Shown: one piece after another, positions 28,734 to 39,225 of the stretch | How positions within the stretch are numbered: the stretch's first letter is position 1 | How the letters are laid out: the number at the start of each line of letters is the position of its first letter | NCBI RefSeq assembly: GCF_026626665.1 | Contig: NZ_JAPNKE010000002.1 | Span: forward strand, 8,948,001-9,012,000 | Length of the DNA stretch: 64,000 nt | Direction of reading: 5' to 3' | Source: Nannocystis pusilla | GTDB taxonomy: Bacteria; Myxococcota_A; Polyangia; Nannocystales; Nannocystaceae | Position numbers and translations under genes: made by a program | Notes under the pieces: generated by a model | Databases searched by the model: none | What the model saw: only the letters and a program-made list of their open reading frames with translations | Told to the model about the DNA's origin: nothing

Positions 28734-29671
28734 CAGGCCGCCTTTCGGCGGGAGGTCTTGGCCCGCTTGGCCGTCTTCTTGCGGTTGGTGGCGGCGGCCT
28801 TCTTGGCCTTCGCCGGGCGCGGGTTACGAGCCGCGGTGCGCTTGGGCTTGTTCTTCTGCTTGTCGGTCGCCTCGGCGGAGGCCTTGCCGCCGCCCTGGAG
28901 GCTCTTCTTGAGCAGCGCCATCATGTCGACCACGTTGGTCGCCGGCGCCTCGGCCTCGACGTCGACCTCCTCGACCTCCTCGCCCTTCCACTTGCGCTTG
29001 ATGAAGGCCAGGAGCTCGTCGCGGTAGGTGTCCTTGAACTCCTCCGGCTTGAACTCGGCGGTCATCTCGTCGATGAGCCGCTCGGCCATCTTGAGCTCGG
29101 GCGCGGAGATCTTCGGGGCGTCCTTGCCGGTCGGGAGGTCGTAATCCTCGAGCGAGTGCAGCTCGTGCGCGTAGCGCAGCAGCTCGAGCACGAGGGCGTC
29201 GTCCTTGACCATCACCGCCGCCAAACTCTCGCGGGTGCGGATGACGACCCGGGCGATGCCGACCTTGCCCGACTTGCGCAGCGCCTCGCGCAGCAGCACG
29301 TACGGCTTGGCGCCGCGCTTGCCGGGCACCAGGTAGTACGGCTTCTCGAAGTAGGTCGGGTCGATCGCCTCGGCGTCGGTGAACTGGACGATGTCGACGG
29401 TCTGGGTCGCCTTGACGTTGGCGCGCTTGAAGTCCTCGTTCTCGAGGATCACGTACTCGCCCTTCTTGACGGCGTAGCCCTTGACGATGTCGTCCCAATC
29501 GACCGGCTCGCCGGTCTCGCGGTTGTACCGCTGATAGCCGACGGGCGACATGTCGCGCTTGTCGAGCAGGTCGAAATTGAGCTCGTCCCGCGATTCGGCG
29601 GAGTACAGCCCGACGGGGATCTGCACGAGACCGAAGCCGATGGTTCCTTCCCAAATTGCTCTGGCCGCCAT
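28733..29671 (-). CDS. ku: Ku DNA end-binding protein
   Basis: Intact, 312 residues, starting MAARAIWEGTIGFGLVQIPVG, the standard bacterial Ku N-terminus. The core beta-barrel and bridge (YQRYNRETGEPVDWDDIVKGY, YYLVPGKRGAKPYVLLREAL) is complete. The C-terminus after about residue 265 is a Lys/Arg/Ala-rich tail as in long bacterial Ku proteins, likely aiding DNA binding. Ku homodimers thread onto broken DNA ends and recruit LigD; the two genes overlap by one base (TGATG) and form an operon. Ku is intact while ligD needs many frame corrections. Confidence 0.95.
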   Translation of the reverse strand: MAARAIWEGTIGFGLVQIPVGLYSAESRDELNFDLLDKRDMSPVGYQRYNRETGEPVDWDDIVKGYAVKKGEYVILENEDFKRANVKATQTVDIVQFTDAEAIDPTYFEKPYYLVPGKRGAKPYVLLREALRKSGKVGIARVVIRTRESLAAVMVKDDALVLELLRYAHELHSLEDYDLPTGKDAPKISAPELKMAERLIDEMTAEFKPEEFKDTYRDELLAFIKRKWKGEEVEEVDVEAEAPATNVVDMMALLKKSLQGGGKASAEATDKQKNKPKRTAARNPRPAKAKKAAATNRKKTAKRAKTSRRKAA

Positions 29672-29902
29672 GCCGGGCTTGTTAGCGCGCGAGGCCGCGC
29701 TGTCAAGCCGCCCGGCCTGTCGGAGGCGGCCGAGGCTTGACCAATGCTCGCGTCCGCGGCGAGTTCGAGAGATGCCGACGCGAGCAGGCTCAGCGCGGCG
29801 GCAGGGCCCCGAGGCCCAGGGCGGTGATCACGCCCGCGGGCCCTGCAGGCGCTGCGGCGGTCGCGGAGGCGGCGGCGAGGCCACGGCCTCGCGATGCGAA
29901 TG

Positions 29903-29922
29903 AGATGTCCCCGGGGACAGGT
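29903..29922. repeat. Dispersed palindromic element upstream of PLC-like gene
   Basis: AGATGTCC-CCGG-GGACAGGT, core stem TGTCC/GGACA, 41 bases before the start of the PI-PLC-like lipoprotein gene and divergent from Ku. Confidence 0.7.
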
Positions 29923-29962
29923 CGGCTTGACACGGGCGACCCGGTGGCGGTCAGCTCGCTGC

Positions 29963-31689
29963 ATGCTCCGCCCCGCATGGTTTTTCCCCGTCGTCCTGTC
30001 GGCCTGCGGCGGCGCCCCGGGAGCGACCGCCGGCGGGAGCGAGTCGGGCACCGGCGCGAGCACGACGACCGCGAGCGCGGCGCCGACGACGAGCCAGGCG
30101 CCGGGGACCACGAGCTCGGGGACGGCCGAGCCGACGAGCTCGACCGCGACGAGCTCTTCGACGAGCTCGACCGTGACGACCTCGGAGACGACGGAGGACG
30201 CGACGACGGGGGACGCGACGACGGAGGACGCGACCACGGGGGCCGAGGCGAGCGGCCCGCGTTATCACGAGGTGCGGCAGAAATCGTCGCACAACGCGTT
30301 CCAGCGGCACGAGGCGCTCTTCGATCAACTCGTGTACCACCGGATCCGCTCGCTCGAGTTCGACATCTTCACGAGCAAGGCGTTCGAGTCGGCGCTGACC
30401 GGCGATTGGTTCGTCTATCACATCGACGTGATCGACGACGACACGCACTGTCGCACCCTGTCGCAGTGCCTCGATCAGGTGGCGGCGTTCGCCCGCGCGG
30501 TGCCCGAGCACGAGGTCGTCACGCTGTGGATCGATCTAAAGAATACTTCGGCGCCGGGCACCAGCCGGAGGACCTCGACGCGCTGCTCGAGGCCGCGTTC
30601 GCCGAGGCGCTGGTGCGACCGGCGGAGCTGCTCGCGGCCTGCCCGGGGGCGACGACGCTGCAGGAGGCGGTGACGACCCGCGGGTGCACGTGGCCGCACC
30701 TCGAGAGCTGGCGCGGGCGCGTGATCGTGATGCTCACCGGCGGCGACCTCGTCGACCCGTCCGGACCGCTGGCGACCTACGTCGGCGCCGACGCCGGGGC
30801 GCGCGCGGCCTTCGTCGCCCCGGGCCTGAGCGACGCGCGGGACCTGTTCACGCATCCGGAGGCGATCGTGCACAACCTCGAGCTCGGCGACGTGGCAGTG
30901 GCCGGCGCGGTGCGGGCGGCCGGGATGGTCAGCCGCGTGTGGGTGGTGGACGACGAGGACGCGTGGGCGGCGGCGGCGGGCACAGGGGTGCATCACATCG
31001 CCACCAACCAGATCAACCGCGGCGAAGATCCGTGGGCGAACACGGCGGGGCCGCAGGGGTGGCCGTTCGAATGCATCGACGTCTGCGAGGCGCCGGCGAG
31101 CGAGTCGGCGGCGATCGTGACATTGACGGTCGACTCGGGCGACCTGTGGGACAGCAGCGACGAGGGGCTGTTCGCGGCGATGGAGATCGGCGCGGGCGAG
31201 GTCGCGTGGACGGCGGGGATCGCCGCGCCGAACAGCCACGTCGAGCCGTGGGCCAAGGCGTGTCTGGCGGCCCGCGCGGGGCTTCAGGCCGACGCGGCGT
31301 ACCTGGCGATCTGTCGGCCCGCCGACGATCACCCGCTGCGGGTGCAGCTGCGCGAGGCGACCGGCGCGGGCACCGAGGCGTTCGAGTTCGCCGGCGTGCC
31401 GGGGTTGACGGGCGAGTCGCCGGCGTTCGTGCGGCTCGAGCGGAGGGCCGACGGCACCTGCGTGCGCGGGCTCGGGTCGAGCGACGGGGCGGCGTGGACG
31501 GCGATCGCCGAGCACTGCTTCGCGCAGCCGCTGACACATGTGGGACTGGCGGCGGCGTCGCACGGGGCGGGCTCGCTGCCGCTGCTGTTCGTGGCGCCGA
31601 CGGCGACCCCGGGAGGGCCGGTGGTGGCGGCCGATCTGGCCCTGACCTCGCTCGGGGCCGGCGTCGGCGGGGTCGCCGACGGCTGGTGA
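29963..31689 (+). CDS. PI-PLC-like phosphodiesterase-fold lipoprotein, frameshifted
   Basis: The start is ATG 29963. The signal peptide FFPVVLSACGGAPG carries a clear lipobox, followed by about 75 Ser/Thr/Ala/Glu linker residues. The catalytic-like segment begins RYHEVRQKSSHNAFQRHE, matching the first active-site His of the phosphatidylinositol-specific phospholipase C superfamily, and continues with SLEFDIF and VVTLWIDLKN. A one-base shift at about 30535-30545 leads to a second half with IVMLTGGDLVDPSG, HHIATNQINRGEDPW and a C-terminal all-beta domain. It resembles calcium-dependent PI-PLC-like secreted proteins. Anchored at the cell surface; lipid or other phosphodiester substrate unknown. 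Confidence 0.72.
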
Positions 31690-31690
31690 G

Positions 31691-31709
31691 GATGTCTCGA
31701 AGGACAGGT
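31691..31709. repeat. Dispersed palindromic element
   Basis: GATGTCT-CGAA-GGACAGGT, immediately after the stop of the PLC-like gene and 66 bases upstream of the next gene on the same strand. Confidence 0.65.
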
Positions 31710-31774
31710 GCGACGACGAGCGAGGTCGGCAGGCCACGCGACGCGGGCGCGCGGCTCCGGTAAGCTCGGGCGGC

Positions 31775-34329
31775 ATGACTCACGACGAGCGCGACTCCGG
31801 GCGACTCTGGCAGCGTGTGCGGGATCGACTGGCGACGGCGGTGCGCGGGCGCTTGCCCGATCCGCCGCCCGACCTGCAGCTGCTGCGGGTCAGCTGCGAG
31901 GTGGCGCCGGCCGCCCTCCGGCCGCTGCTCGAGGCGCGCCGACTGACCGAGGCGATCCTCGGCGAGGCGCGGCCGAAGCCGCCGGACCGGTCGAAGTCGC
32001 TGCGCCGGCGCACGCTGTTCGGCGAGGCGCCCGAGCGCGCCACCGAGGCGGTGCTGGTCGAGCTGTGGAATCACCTGGCCGGGCAGCCAGGTTCGCGGTG
32101 GGTCGTGGTGTTCGACGCGGTCGAGCAGGCCGACGAGGCGACGCTGGCGGCGCTGACCCAGATCGTGCGGCGGCAGGGGTGGCTGCAATGCCGCTGGTGC
32201 TGGTGTTCCACGGCGAGCCGAAGGAGGCGGCGGCCGAGCTGCTGCTGGCGGTGCGGACGCGCGACGCGGCGGGGGTGCTGCGCGGGGAGGAGCCGCCCTC
32301 CGGCGAGGCGCAGGCGATCCAGTGGCGCACGCTGCCGCCCGAGGTGCTGCGGGTGCTGCGGGCGGGCGCGCTTGTCGGGCCGGGCTTCGAGACGCGGATC
32401 GTCGCCGACCTGCTGTCGCTCGAGCCCCTGGTGGTGCTGGAGCTGCTGCAGCAGGCGACCGACCTCGGCCTGCCGGTCGAAGATCGCGGCGAGGGGCGGT
32501 TCTCGCTGCCGACGTCGGCGCTGACGGCCCTGTCGACGTCGCTGATGCCGTCGCTGGCGCAGGCGTGGCACCGCAAGCTCGGGCGCTTGCTTGGCGCGCG
32601 CGCCGGCGAAGAAGTCGCGGGCGCAAGGCCCCCGCGGCCGCCCGTGCCCAAGCCGCGCGGGAAGATCCCCAGCGCCGCCCACGTCGCCGAGATCATCGAC
32701 CTCTCGGCCGAGGTCGTCGACCTCGTCGACGACACCGGCCTCGCCGCGCAGGTCGCCAGCGAGATGGCCGGCGGTGGCGTCACTCACGACATCGGCGCCG
32801 CTCCGCCGGCGGGCGCGGATACCTCGCAGATGTCCGAAGAGTCAGGTGTGGCGGCGAGCGGTGACGTGTCCGCGGGGACAGGTGCTGCCGAATCGACGGA
32901 GGTGTCCGCAGGGACAGGCGGCGCCGCGACCGACGCTCCGAAGTGGACCGTGCCGCGCAAGGGCGAGCGGTCGGGGCCGATCGACGTGTCGCTGGGGGCG
33001 AGCTCGTTGAAGGGGCTGCGGGCGACGAGCGCCAATGTGTCCGCGGAGACAGGTGCGAAAGAGCAGGTCGAGGAGCGCCCGGCGGGCTGGTCGCCGGCGC
33101 GGCGCAAGACGATCTTCGCGGCGCCGGCCGCCGAGCCGGGGCCAGACGAGGCCGATCCAGCCGGCTGGGGGGCGCCGTCGCGGGTGGTGCCGACGCGGCT
33201 GGAGGACCCGCTGGTCGACGAGGCGCGGGCGGCCGAGCACATGCGCCTGGCGGGCGAGTTCGACGCGGCGGCGCAGCACCTGTGCGAGGCGGCGCGCAAG
33301 GCCGCGGAGATGGGGGCGCCGCAGGCCGCGGCGCAGCACGCCCAGAACGCCCTGTCGCTGCTGGCGACGCTGCCGGCCAGCGCGACGCGGCGGCTGCTCC
33401 GGGTGCAGGCGCTGATCGAGCTCGGGCGGCTGCAGTGGCAGTCGGCGGGCTACGAGTTCGGGTTCACGCTGACGCAGGCGCAGGCGACCCTCGACAGCGC
33501 GCGCGCCGAGCTCGGCGCCGACGCCCCGGTGGTGCTGGCGGCCGACCTGGCGCAGGCGATCGCCGGGGTGTGCTTCGACCTCGGCGACCCGCGCTCGCTG
33601 GAGCGCGCGCACGCCGAGCTGGTCGCGGCCGGGAGCATGCTGCAGGCCGCGGGCGACGCGATCGGCGCGGCGTGCCTGCTCAACGACCAGGCGGCGGTGC
33701 TCGTGCGCATGGGCGATCCGGGGCGCGCGCTGCAGCTGCTCCGGCAGTCGCGCAAGGTGTTCGACCCGCACGTCAACAGCGACCCAGTGGCCCTGCGCGA
33801 GCTCGCGGAGACCGAGCACCTGTTCGCCCGCCTGCCGCTGCACGCCCAGCTGCGGGCCGGGCGCGAGGCGGAGGGCTTCGAGATGGGGCTCGACCACGCG
33901 CGGGCGGCCGAGCGCGCCTATCGCGACCTCGGCGAGGTCCGCGAGCTCGGGCGCGTGTGGGAGACGATGGGCTGCCTCGAGCTGCGGGCGGGGCGGACCG
34001 AGGCGGCCAAGCAGCGCTTCGACGCGGCGGCGGAGGTGCAGACCCAGCTCGGCGACCTGACCGGCCTGGCGCAGACGACGGAGGGGCTGTCGCAGGTGCT
34101 GGCGCTGCTCGGGCGCGACGCCGAGGCGGTGACGCTGCTGCGCGACTCGGTGGTGTTCAACCGCGACAAGGGCTCGCCGCTCGGGCTGCAGCGGAACCGC
34201 CGCGCGTTCACCGAGCTGGCGGAGCGGCTGGCGCCGCGGACGGAGCACGCGGCAGGCCTGCAAGAGGTGGCGATCCTGCTGTCGGCCGGCGAGCGCGAGC
34301 TCGGGGCGTTGCTGCAGCCGCCGGCGTAG
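31775..34329 (+). CDS. TPR-rich protein with degenerate ATPase-like N-terminus, frameshifted
   Basis: The protein starts MTHDERDSGRLWQRVRDRL. The first 150 residues contain WVVVFDAVEQADEATLAALTQIVRR, resembling the Walker B strand of STAND or AAA ATPases, but no Walker A was seen. A one-base shift at about 32185 joins MPLVLVFHGEPKEAAAELL. Residues of about 300-450 form a disordered linker holding four in-frame copies of the dispersed element (VSAGTG). The C-terminal 350 residues are helical repeats (AAEHMRLAGEFDAAAQHLCEAARKAAE, CLLNDQAAVLVRMGDPGRALQLL) of the TPR type. No signal peptide. Likely a cytoplasmic scaffold or regulator; specific role unknown. Confidence 0.65.
32828..33054 (+). repeat. 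Four in-frame dispersed palindromic elements in a protein linker
   Basis: Copies at 32828-32847 (AGATGTCC-GAAG-AGTCAGGT), 32864-32883 (ACGTGTCC-GCGG-GGACAGGT), 32900-32919 (AGGTGTCC-GCAG-GGACAGGC) and 33034-33054 (ATGTGTCC-GCGG-AGACAGGT). All are read GTG-TCC (or ATG-TCC) and so encode Val/Met-Ser-x-Gly/Glu-Thr/Ser-Gly blocks in the disordered region of the TPR protein. Confidence 0.8.
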
Positions 34330-34405
34330 GCAGCAGGATCGCAGGTCGGCGCGCTGCGGCTCGAGCGGCCGGCAGACTGCTGGAGCTGACGCCGCGGCCG
34401 GCAGG

Positions 34406-34463
34406 AGTGTCTCGAGAGACATGTCGAAAAAGACATGTCTCGACATGTCCGGGCGGACGTGTC
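34406..34463. repeat. Chain of three dispersed palindromic elements
   Basis: Overlapping copies at 34406-34424 (GTGTCT-CGAG-AGACAT), 34418-34439 (ACATGTC-GAAAAA-GACATGT, 7-bp arms) and 34442-34463 (GACATGTCC-GGGC-GGACGTGTC, 9-bp arms with one wobble). Located between the TPR gene and the dihydroorotase gene, about 105 bases before the pyrC start. Confidence 0.8.
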
Positions 34464-34567
34464 GCCCGGGCCGCCGCGCGGCGCCCGCGCTCGCCCGTGC
34501 GACGGCCCCGGGCGGCGATTCAGCCGGGGCTGCGCCGGGGCCCGGGCGCGTGATACCTCTTGGCGCC

Positions 34568-35611
34568 GTGATCGACGCGCTCGAGCTTGTCCGCCCCGAC
34601 GATTGGCACCTCCACCTGCGCGACGGCGTCGTGCTCGCCGACGCGGTGGCCCACACCGCGCGGCAGTTCGCGCGGGCGATCGTGATGCCCAACCTGAAGC
34701 CGCCGGTCACGCGGGTCGAGGACGCGGCGGCCTACCGCGAGCGCATCACGGCCGCGGTGCCGCCGGCGCTGGCCGGGCGGTTCACGCCGCTGATGACGCT
34801 GTACCTCACCGACGCGACGCCGGCGGAGGAGGTCGCCCGCGCCCGCGACTGCGGCTTCGTCCACGGCGTCAAGCTGTACCCGGCCGGCGCGACCACCAAC
34901 TCGCAGTCGGGCGTGACCGACCTTTCGCGGGTGTTCCCTGTCCTCGAGGCCATGCAGCAGGTCGGCCTGCCGCTGCTGGTCCACGGCGAGGTCACCGACC
35001 CGGGCGTCGACGTGTTCGACCGCGAGGCGGTGTTCCTGGAGCGCCAGCTCGCGCCGCTGCTGGGGCGCCTGCCCGACCTGCGCGTGGTCGTCGAGCACAT
35101 CACCACCGCCGAGGCGGTCGCCTTCGTCCGCGCCGCCGGCCCGCGCGTGGCCGCGACGATCACCGCGCACCACCTGCTCTACAGCCGCAACGCCATGTTC
35201 ACCGGCGGGGTGTGCCCGCACTACTACTGCCTGCCGGTGCTGAAGCGCGAGCGCCACCGCGAGGCGCTGGTCGAGGCCGCGACCAGCGGCGAGCCGAAGT
35301 TCTTCCTCGGCACCGACAGCGCCCCGCACCCGCGCCGGGCCAAGGAGAGCGCCTGCGGCTGCGCCGGCATCTTCACCGCCCACGCGGCGCTCGAGCTGTA
35401 CGCCGAGGCGTTCGAGCGCGCCGGGGCGCTCGACCGGCTGCAGGGCTTCGCCAGCGAGTTCGGCCCGCGCTTCTACGACCTGCCGGTGAACCGCGACAAG
35501 GTGCGGCTCGAGCGGGCGACCTGGGAGGTCCCGGCCGCCTATCCCTTCGGCCACGACGAGCTGGTGCCGCTGCGCGCCGGCGAGCGGCTCGCCTGGCGCA
35601 TGGTCGATTGA
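34568..35611 (+). CDS. pyrC: Dihydroorotase (class II, PyrC)
   Basis: Intact, about 347 residues from GTG 34568; a second GTG at 34550 is also possible and neither has a strong ribosome binding site. All active-site elements are present: the metal ligands in DWHLHLRDG, the carboxylated Lys in GVKLYPAGATTNS, His in LLVHGEV and VVEHITTAEA, substrate Asn in YSRNAMF, and Asp in FLGTDSAPHP. The length and motifs are those of the E. coli PyrC type. It converts carbamoyl-aspartate to dihydroorotate in pyrimidine synthesis, in the cytoplasm. No other pyrimidine gene is nearby. Confidence 0.95.
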   Translation: MIDALELVRPDDWHLHLRDGVVLADAVAHTARQFARAIVMPNLKPPVTRVEDAAAYRERITAAVPPALAGRFTPLMTLYLTDATPAEEVARARDCGFVHGVKLYPAGATTNSQSGVTDLSRVFPVLEAMQQVGLPLLVHGEVTDPGVDVFDREAVFLERQLAPLLGRLPDLRVVVEHITTAEAVAFVRAAGPRVAATITAHHLLYSRNAMFTGGVCPHYYCLPVLKRERHREALVEAATSGEPKFFLGTDSAPHPRRAKESACGCAGIFTAHAALELYAEAFERAGALDRLQGFASEFGPRFYDLPVNRDKVRLERATWEVPAAYPFGHDELVPLRAGERLAWRMVD

Positions 35612-35671
35612 ACATGTTCAAGGGCATGTCCATCGGGGCATGTTCCGATGGACATGCACTGATGGACATGT
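35611..35671. repeat. Chain of four overlapping dispersed palindromic elements between convergent genes
   Basis: Starting at the pyrC stop: 35611-35629 (ACATGTTC-AAG-GGCATGT), 35624-35643 (GCATGTCC-ATCG-GGGCATGT), 35638-35657 (GCATGTTC-CGAT-GGACATGC) and 35652-35671 (ACATGCAC-TGAT-GGACATGT). Each right arm serves as the left arm of the next, about 14 bp apart, so alternative hairpins compete. The array ends exactly at the stop codon of the opposing NRPS gene. Confidence 0.85.
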
Positions 35672-38600
35672 CACCGGCCGGCGAGCAGGTGCTCGCCGCC
35701 GCGGCCGCCCTCGTGGGCGCGGACGGGCGGGAGCTGGCCGGTGGCGATCCAGTAGCGGAGGTACTTGGCGATCAGGGCCCGGTCGAGGGCGACGAAGCGG
35801 ACGCCGCTGCCGGCGAGCGCCTCGGTGGTGTTGCTGGTGTCGTACTGCGGCATGTCCTCGTAGAGCTCCCAGCGGGTCAGCTCGTCGCGGTAGACCCGCT
35901 CGAACAGCATCGGCAGCAGCGAGCACAGCGGGTTGTCGCGCTCGCGGCTGTCCTGGACGGCGCGGTCGACCCATTGCGCGTAGGTCCACTGCGCCAGCGG
36001 GTAGCCGAACTCGCAGATCATGGCGAAGAACTGGCCCAGGTCCGGCGACTGGCGCAGCTCGGGCGGGACCAGGTGATAGGCGCGACCCTGCGTGCCCGCG
36101 GCGCCGGCGATGTGGAGGATCGCCCGGCTGACGAAGTCGACCGGCACGAACTCCTTGCGCTGCCGCGGCAGGTCCGGGTACCCGCCGATCTGCACCGCCC
36201 CGCGCACCGAGCGGCCGACGAAGTCGTCGGCGTTGCCGGCCCCGCTGCGGCTGTCGCCCATGATGAAGCCCGGGCGGTAGACCGTGACCGGCAGGCCGAG
36301 CGCGCCCGCCGACCACACCGCCTTCTCGGCGACCCACTTGCTGGCGGTGTAGCCGATGTCGAGCTGAAGGTACTGCAGGTGGTCGTCGATCGAGTCGTCC
36401 TCGCGGACCACCCGCTTGCCGCCGAAGAACCCGCTCGGGCCGAACACCGCGATCGACGACACGTGGTGCACCGGCTTGAGCCGGCCGGTGGCGGCGAATC
36501 GCAGCACCTCGAGCGTGCCGCCGACGTTGGCCGCGCGGTGGGCCGCGTAGGGCTGGACGTAGTTGACCTGCGCGCCGGCGTGGAGGACCGCGTCGACGCG
36601 CCCGGCGAGCGCGGCGAAGGTCGCCTCGTCGAGGCCCAGGCGCGGCGCGGCGAGGTCGCCGGGGACGGCGTCGATGCGCGCGGCGAACTGCGGCTGCCAC
36701 AGGCCGTACTTGGCCAGCGCCTGCTTCACGCGGGCCAGCCCCGCCGCCGGGTCCGCCGCGCGCACCAGGCAGTGCGCGCGGGCCTGCGTGTGCGTCAGCA
36801 GGTCGCGCAGCAGGAAGGCGCCGAGGAAGCCGGTCGCGCCGGTCAGGAGCACCTCGCCGGTGCGCCAGGCGTCGGCCGCCGGGCGCGGCTGCCGGGCCGC
36901 GCGGACGATGAGCTCGCGGACGTCGTCGGGGATGCGGGCGTCTGCCTGCCACGTCTCCGGCCCGACCTCCGCGGCGCCGTGGATCGCGTCGCCGCGCAGC
37001 GCTCGCCGCGCTGGGCCGCGAACTCGCGCAGCGTGCCGGCCTCGTACAGCGCGTAGACCGGGAAGCGGACCCGGTACACGTCGCGCACGCGCAGGACCAG
37101 GCGGGCGGCCAGCAGCGAGTTGCCGCCGAGGCGGAAGAAGTCGTCCTCGGGCAGGACCACCGGCACGCCGAGGAGGTCGGCCCACATGGTCGCCAGCTCG
37201 CCGGTCAGCGGATCGTGCGTGACCGCGAGCATCGCATTGAGGCTGAAGACCCCCGAATGCGCCTGACCGGCGACGAGCGCCTTGCGGTCGACCTTGCCGT
37301 TGGCGTTGAGGGGCAGGGCGTCCAGCTCGACGAACCGCGACGGTACCATGAATCGCGGCAGCCGCTGTTGCAGGTGCTCCTGCAGCAGCGAGGCCCGGAA
37401 GTCGGCGCGATCCTTCGGGACCACGTGGGCCACCAGCGATTTGTCGCCGCTCGGGCTCTCCTGCACCGTGACGGCCGTCGTCGTGACCATCCCGCTGGCG
37501 AGCAGGGCTGCCTCGATCTCCTCGAGCTCGATGCGATGACCGCGGATCTTGACCTGAAAATCGGTGCGTCCGACGAATTCGACGAGGCCGTCGGGGCGCC
37601 AGCGGACCTGGTCGCCGGTGCGGTACAGGCGAATCGGCGCGTCACCTGTCAATCCTGCCAGTGAGACGAAGCGCTCGGCGGTGAGCTCGGGGCGGTTCAG
37701 ATAGCCGCGGGCCAGGCCGTCGCCGCCGATGTAGAGCTCGCCGAGCTCGCCGACGCCGACCGGCCGCTGCTGCTCGTCGAGGATGAAGGTCAGGGTGTTG
37801 CTGATCGGGCGCCCGATCGGCACGTTCAGGCCGGCCGCGCGCTCCCGGTCGAGCTCGCAGGTGACCGCGAAGGTGGTGCTCTCGGTCGGGCCGTAGCCGT
37901 TCAGCAGGTGCTGCGGCGGGGCGGCCTCCAGGACCGCGCGGATCGCCTCGGCGTTGAGCTTCTCGCCGCCGACCAGGAGGTAGCGCAGGGACGCGAACGC
38001 GTCGGGGCAGACGCCGGCGACCAGGTTGAACAGGGCGGTGGTCAGGAACATCACCGTGACGCCGCGGGCCGCCAGCTCGGACCGCAATCGTGGGGGTCGA
38101 GGGCGCGGCGGCGGGGGATGAGGACAATCGCGGCGCCGTTGAGGAGCGCGCCCCAGACCTCGAAGATGGCGGCGTCGAACGAGAAGTTGGCGATCTGCGC
38201 GACCCGGTCGGTCGGTTCGAACTGCACGTAGTTGGTGCAGAGCACGAGGCGGCTGACCCCGCGGGCGACGATCTCGATGCCCTTGGGCCTGCCGGTCGAG
38301 CCGGAGGTGTAGAGGATGTGCGTGCGCTGCTCGGGGCCGCCTTGGACCCGCAGGAAGGTCGGCGGGTTGCGTTCGAATCGCAGGCGCTCGCGGTCGACGC
38401 ACAGCTCGCGCCGGCCGCCCAATGCCAGCCCGAAATGTCGGCGGTCGGTGAGGACCAATTCGACCCCGGCGTCGGCGATCATGAACTCCAGCCGCTCCCG
38501 CGGATAATCGGGGTCGAGCGGGACGTAGGTGCCCCCGACCAGGCAGATCGCCACCTGGGCGACGATCTGCTCGATGCGAGGACTCATGAAGACCCCGACA

Positions 38601-38827
38601 GGCGTCTCCAGGCCGACGCCGGCGACCTTCAGCGCGTGCGCCATCTGGCTGGCGCGACGGTCGAGCTCCGCGTAGGACAGCCGCTCCTCGCCGGCATCGA
38701 CGGCCAGCGCGTCCGGGCGGCTGCGAACGTGGCGGGCCAGCAGCTCCGCGAGCCCCTCCGCGTTCGGATATGGGGAAAAGCCGCCGGTCCACGCTGCGTC
38801 GATGGGGCGGGCGTCAAACTCGTTCAT
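35671..38827 (-). CDS. Single-module NRPS with terminal reductase (A-T-R), frameshifted
   Basis: The protein starts MNEFDARPIDAAWTGG with GGAGG 8 nt upstream. Domains: adenylation (A3 ILYTSGSTGRPKGIE, A4 NFSFDAAIFEVWG, A5 NGYGPTESTTF, A7 RLYRTGDQVRW, A10 LPLNANGKVDRKAL), thiolation (DDFFRLGGNSLLAARL) and thioester reductase (VLLTGATGFLGAFLLRDLL, YTASKWVAEKAVW, VPVDFVSRAILHI). Shifts at about 38085 and 36995 are needed. Reading the ten specificity positions by eye gives roughly D-A-F-F-L-G-G-T-F-K, an aliphatic-type code (Val/Leu/Ile-like). No condensation domain: the expected product is an amino aldehyde or alcohol released by NAD(P)H reduction, as in Lys2 or myxochelin-type reductases. Confidence 0.85.
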
Positions 38828-38894
38828 TCTCGGTCCTCCGGCGAATCGAGGTCACGACGGCGCGCGCTAGACACGGCCGTCCCAGCGTCTTGAT

Positions 38895-38945
38895 CCTGTC
38901 TTGATTATATAGACTACTATGATTTAATCATGCACAATTTTCGTG
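38895..38945 (-). promoter_or_regulatory. AT-rich promoter with palindromic operator upstream of the NRPS gene
   Basis: A 50-bp AT-rich island in otherwise GC-rich DNA. On the minus strand a perfect TATAAT (plus coordinates 38904-38909) lies 77 bases before the NRPS start. Just upstream is the palindrome ATGATT-T-AATCAT (38919-38931), overlapping the -35 region; a TTGTGC further up is a possible -35 but at a poor spacing. The arrangement fits repression or activation at this promoter. Confidence 0.5.
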
Positions 38946-39225
38946 CCCGCGGGCGGACCCATGTCGTCCGCGGGTGACCGACGTGTGGGTGAGCACTTTT
39001 GCCACTTTGTTACTATTGCACGCGCCTGATTCCACTCATGCGTCTGTGGCAATCACCACACCAGCGGCGAGCGCCACACATCGGCCCGCGCCTCGCGCAG
39101 CGCCGAAAGCGGCCGCAAGCCCCCGCCGTCGGCCGTCCGACGAATGTACGCACGACGTCCCGGGTCGATTCGACCCCGCGGCGTACCGGGGGTGGAGCCA
39201 CCCCAAGAATGTACTGACAGCGGCG
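38946..39225. other. Intergenic region between NRPS promoter and PAS-STAS gene
   Basis: About 280 bases, GC-rich, with no credible coding sequence; a short plus-strand frame (38999-39217) lacks a ribosome binding site and coding bias. No dispersed element seen. Confidence 0.4.

Noticed and set aside
39000..39217. Short plus-strand coding sequence downstream of the AT-rich promoter
   Set aside because: No ribosome binding site, no third-position bias, and an Arg/Pro-rich shadow-type composition.
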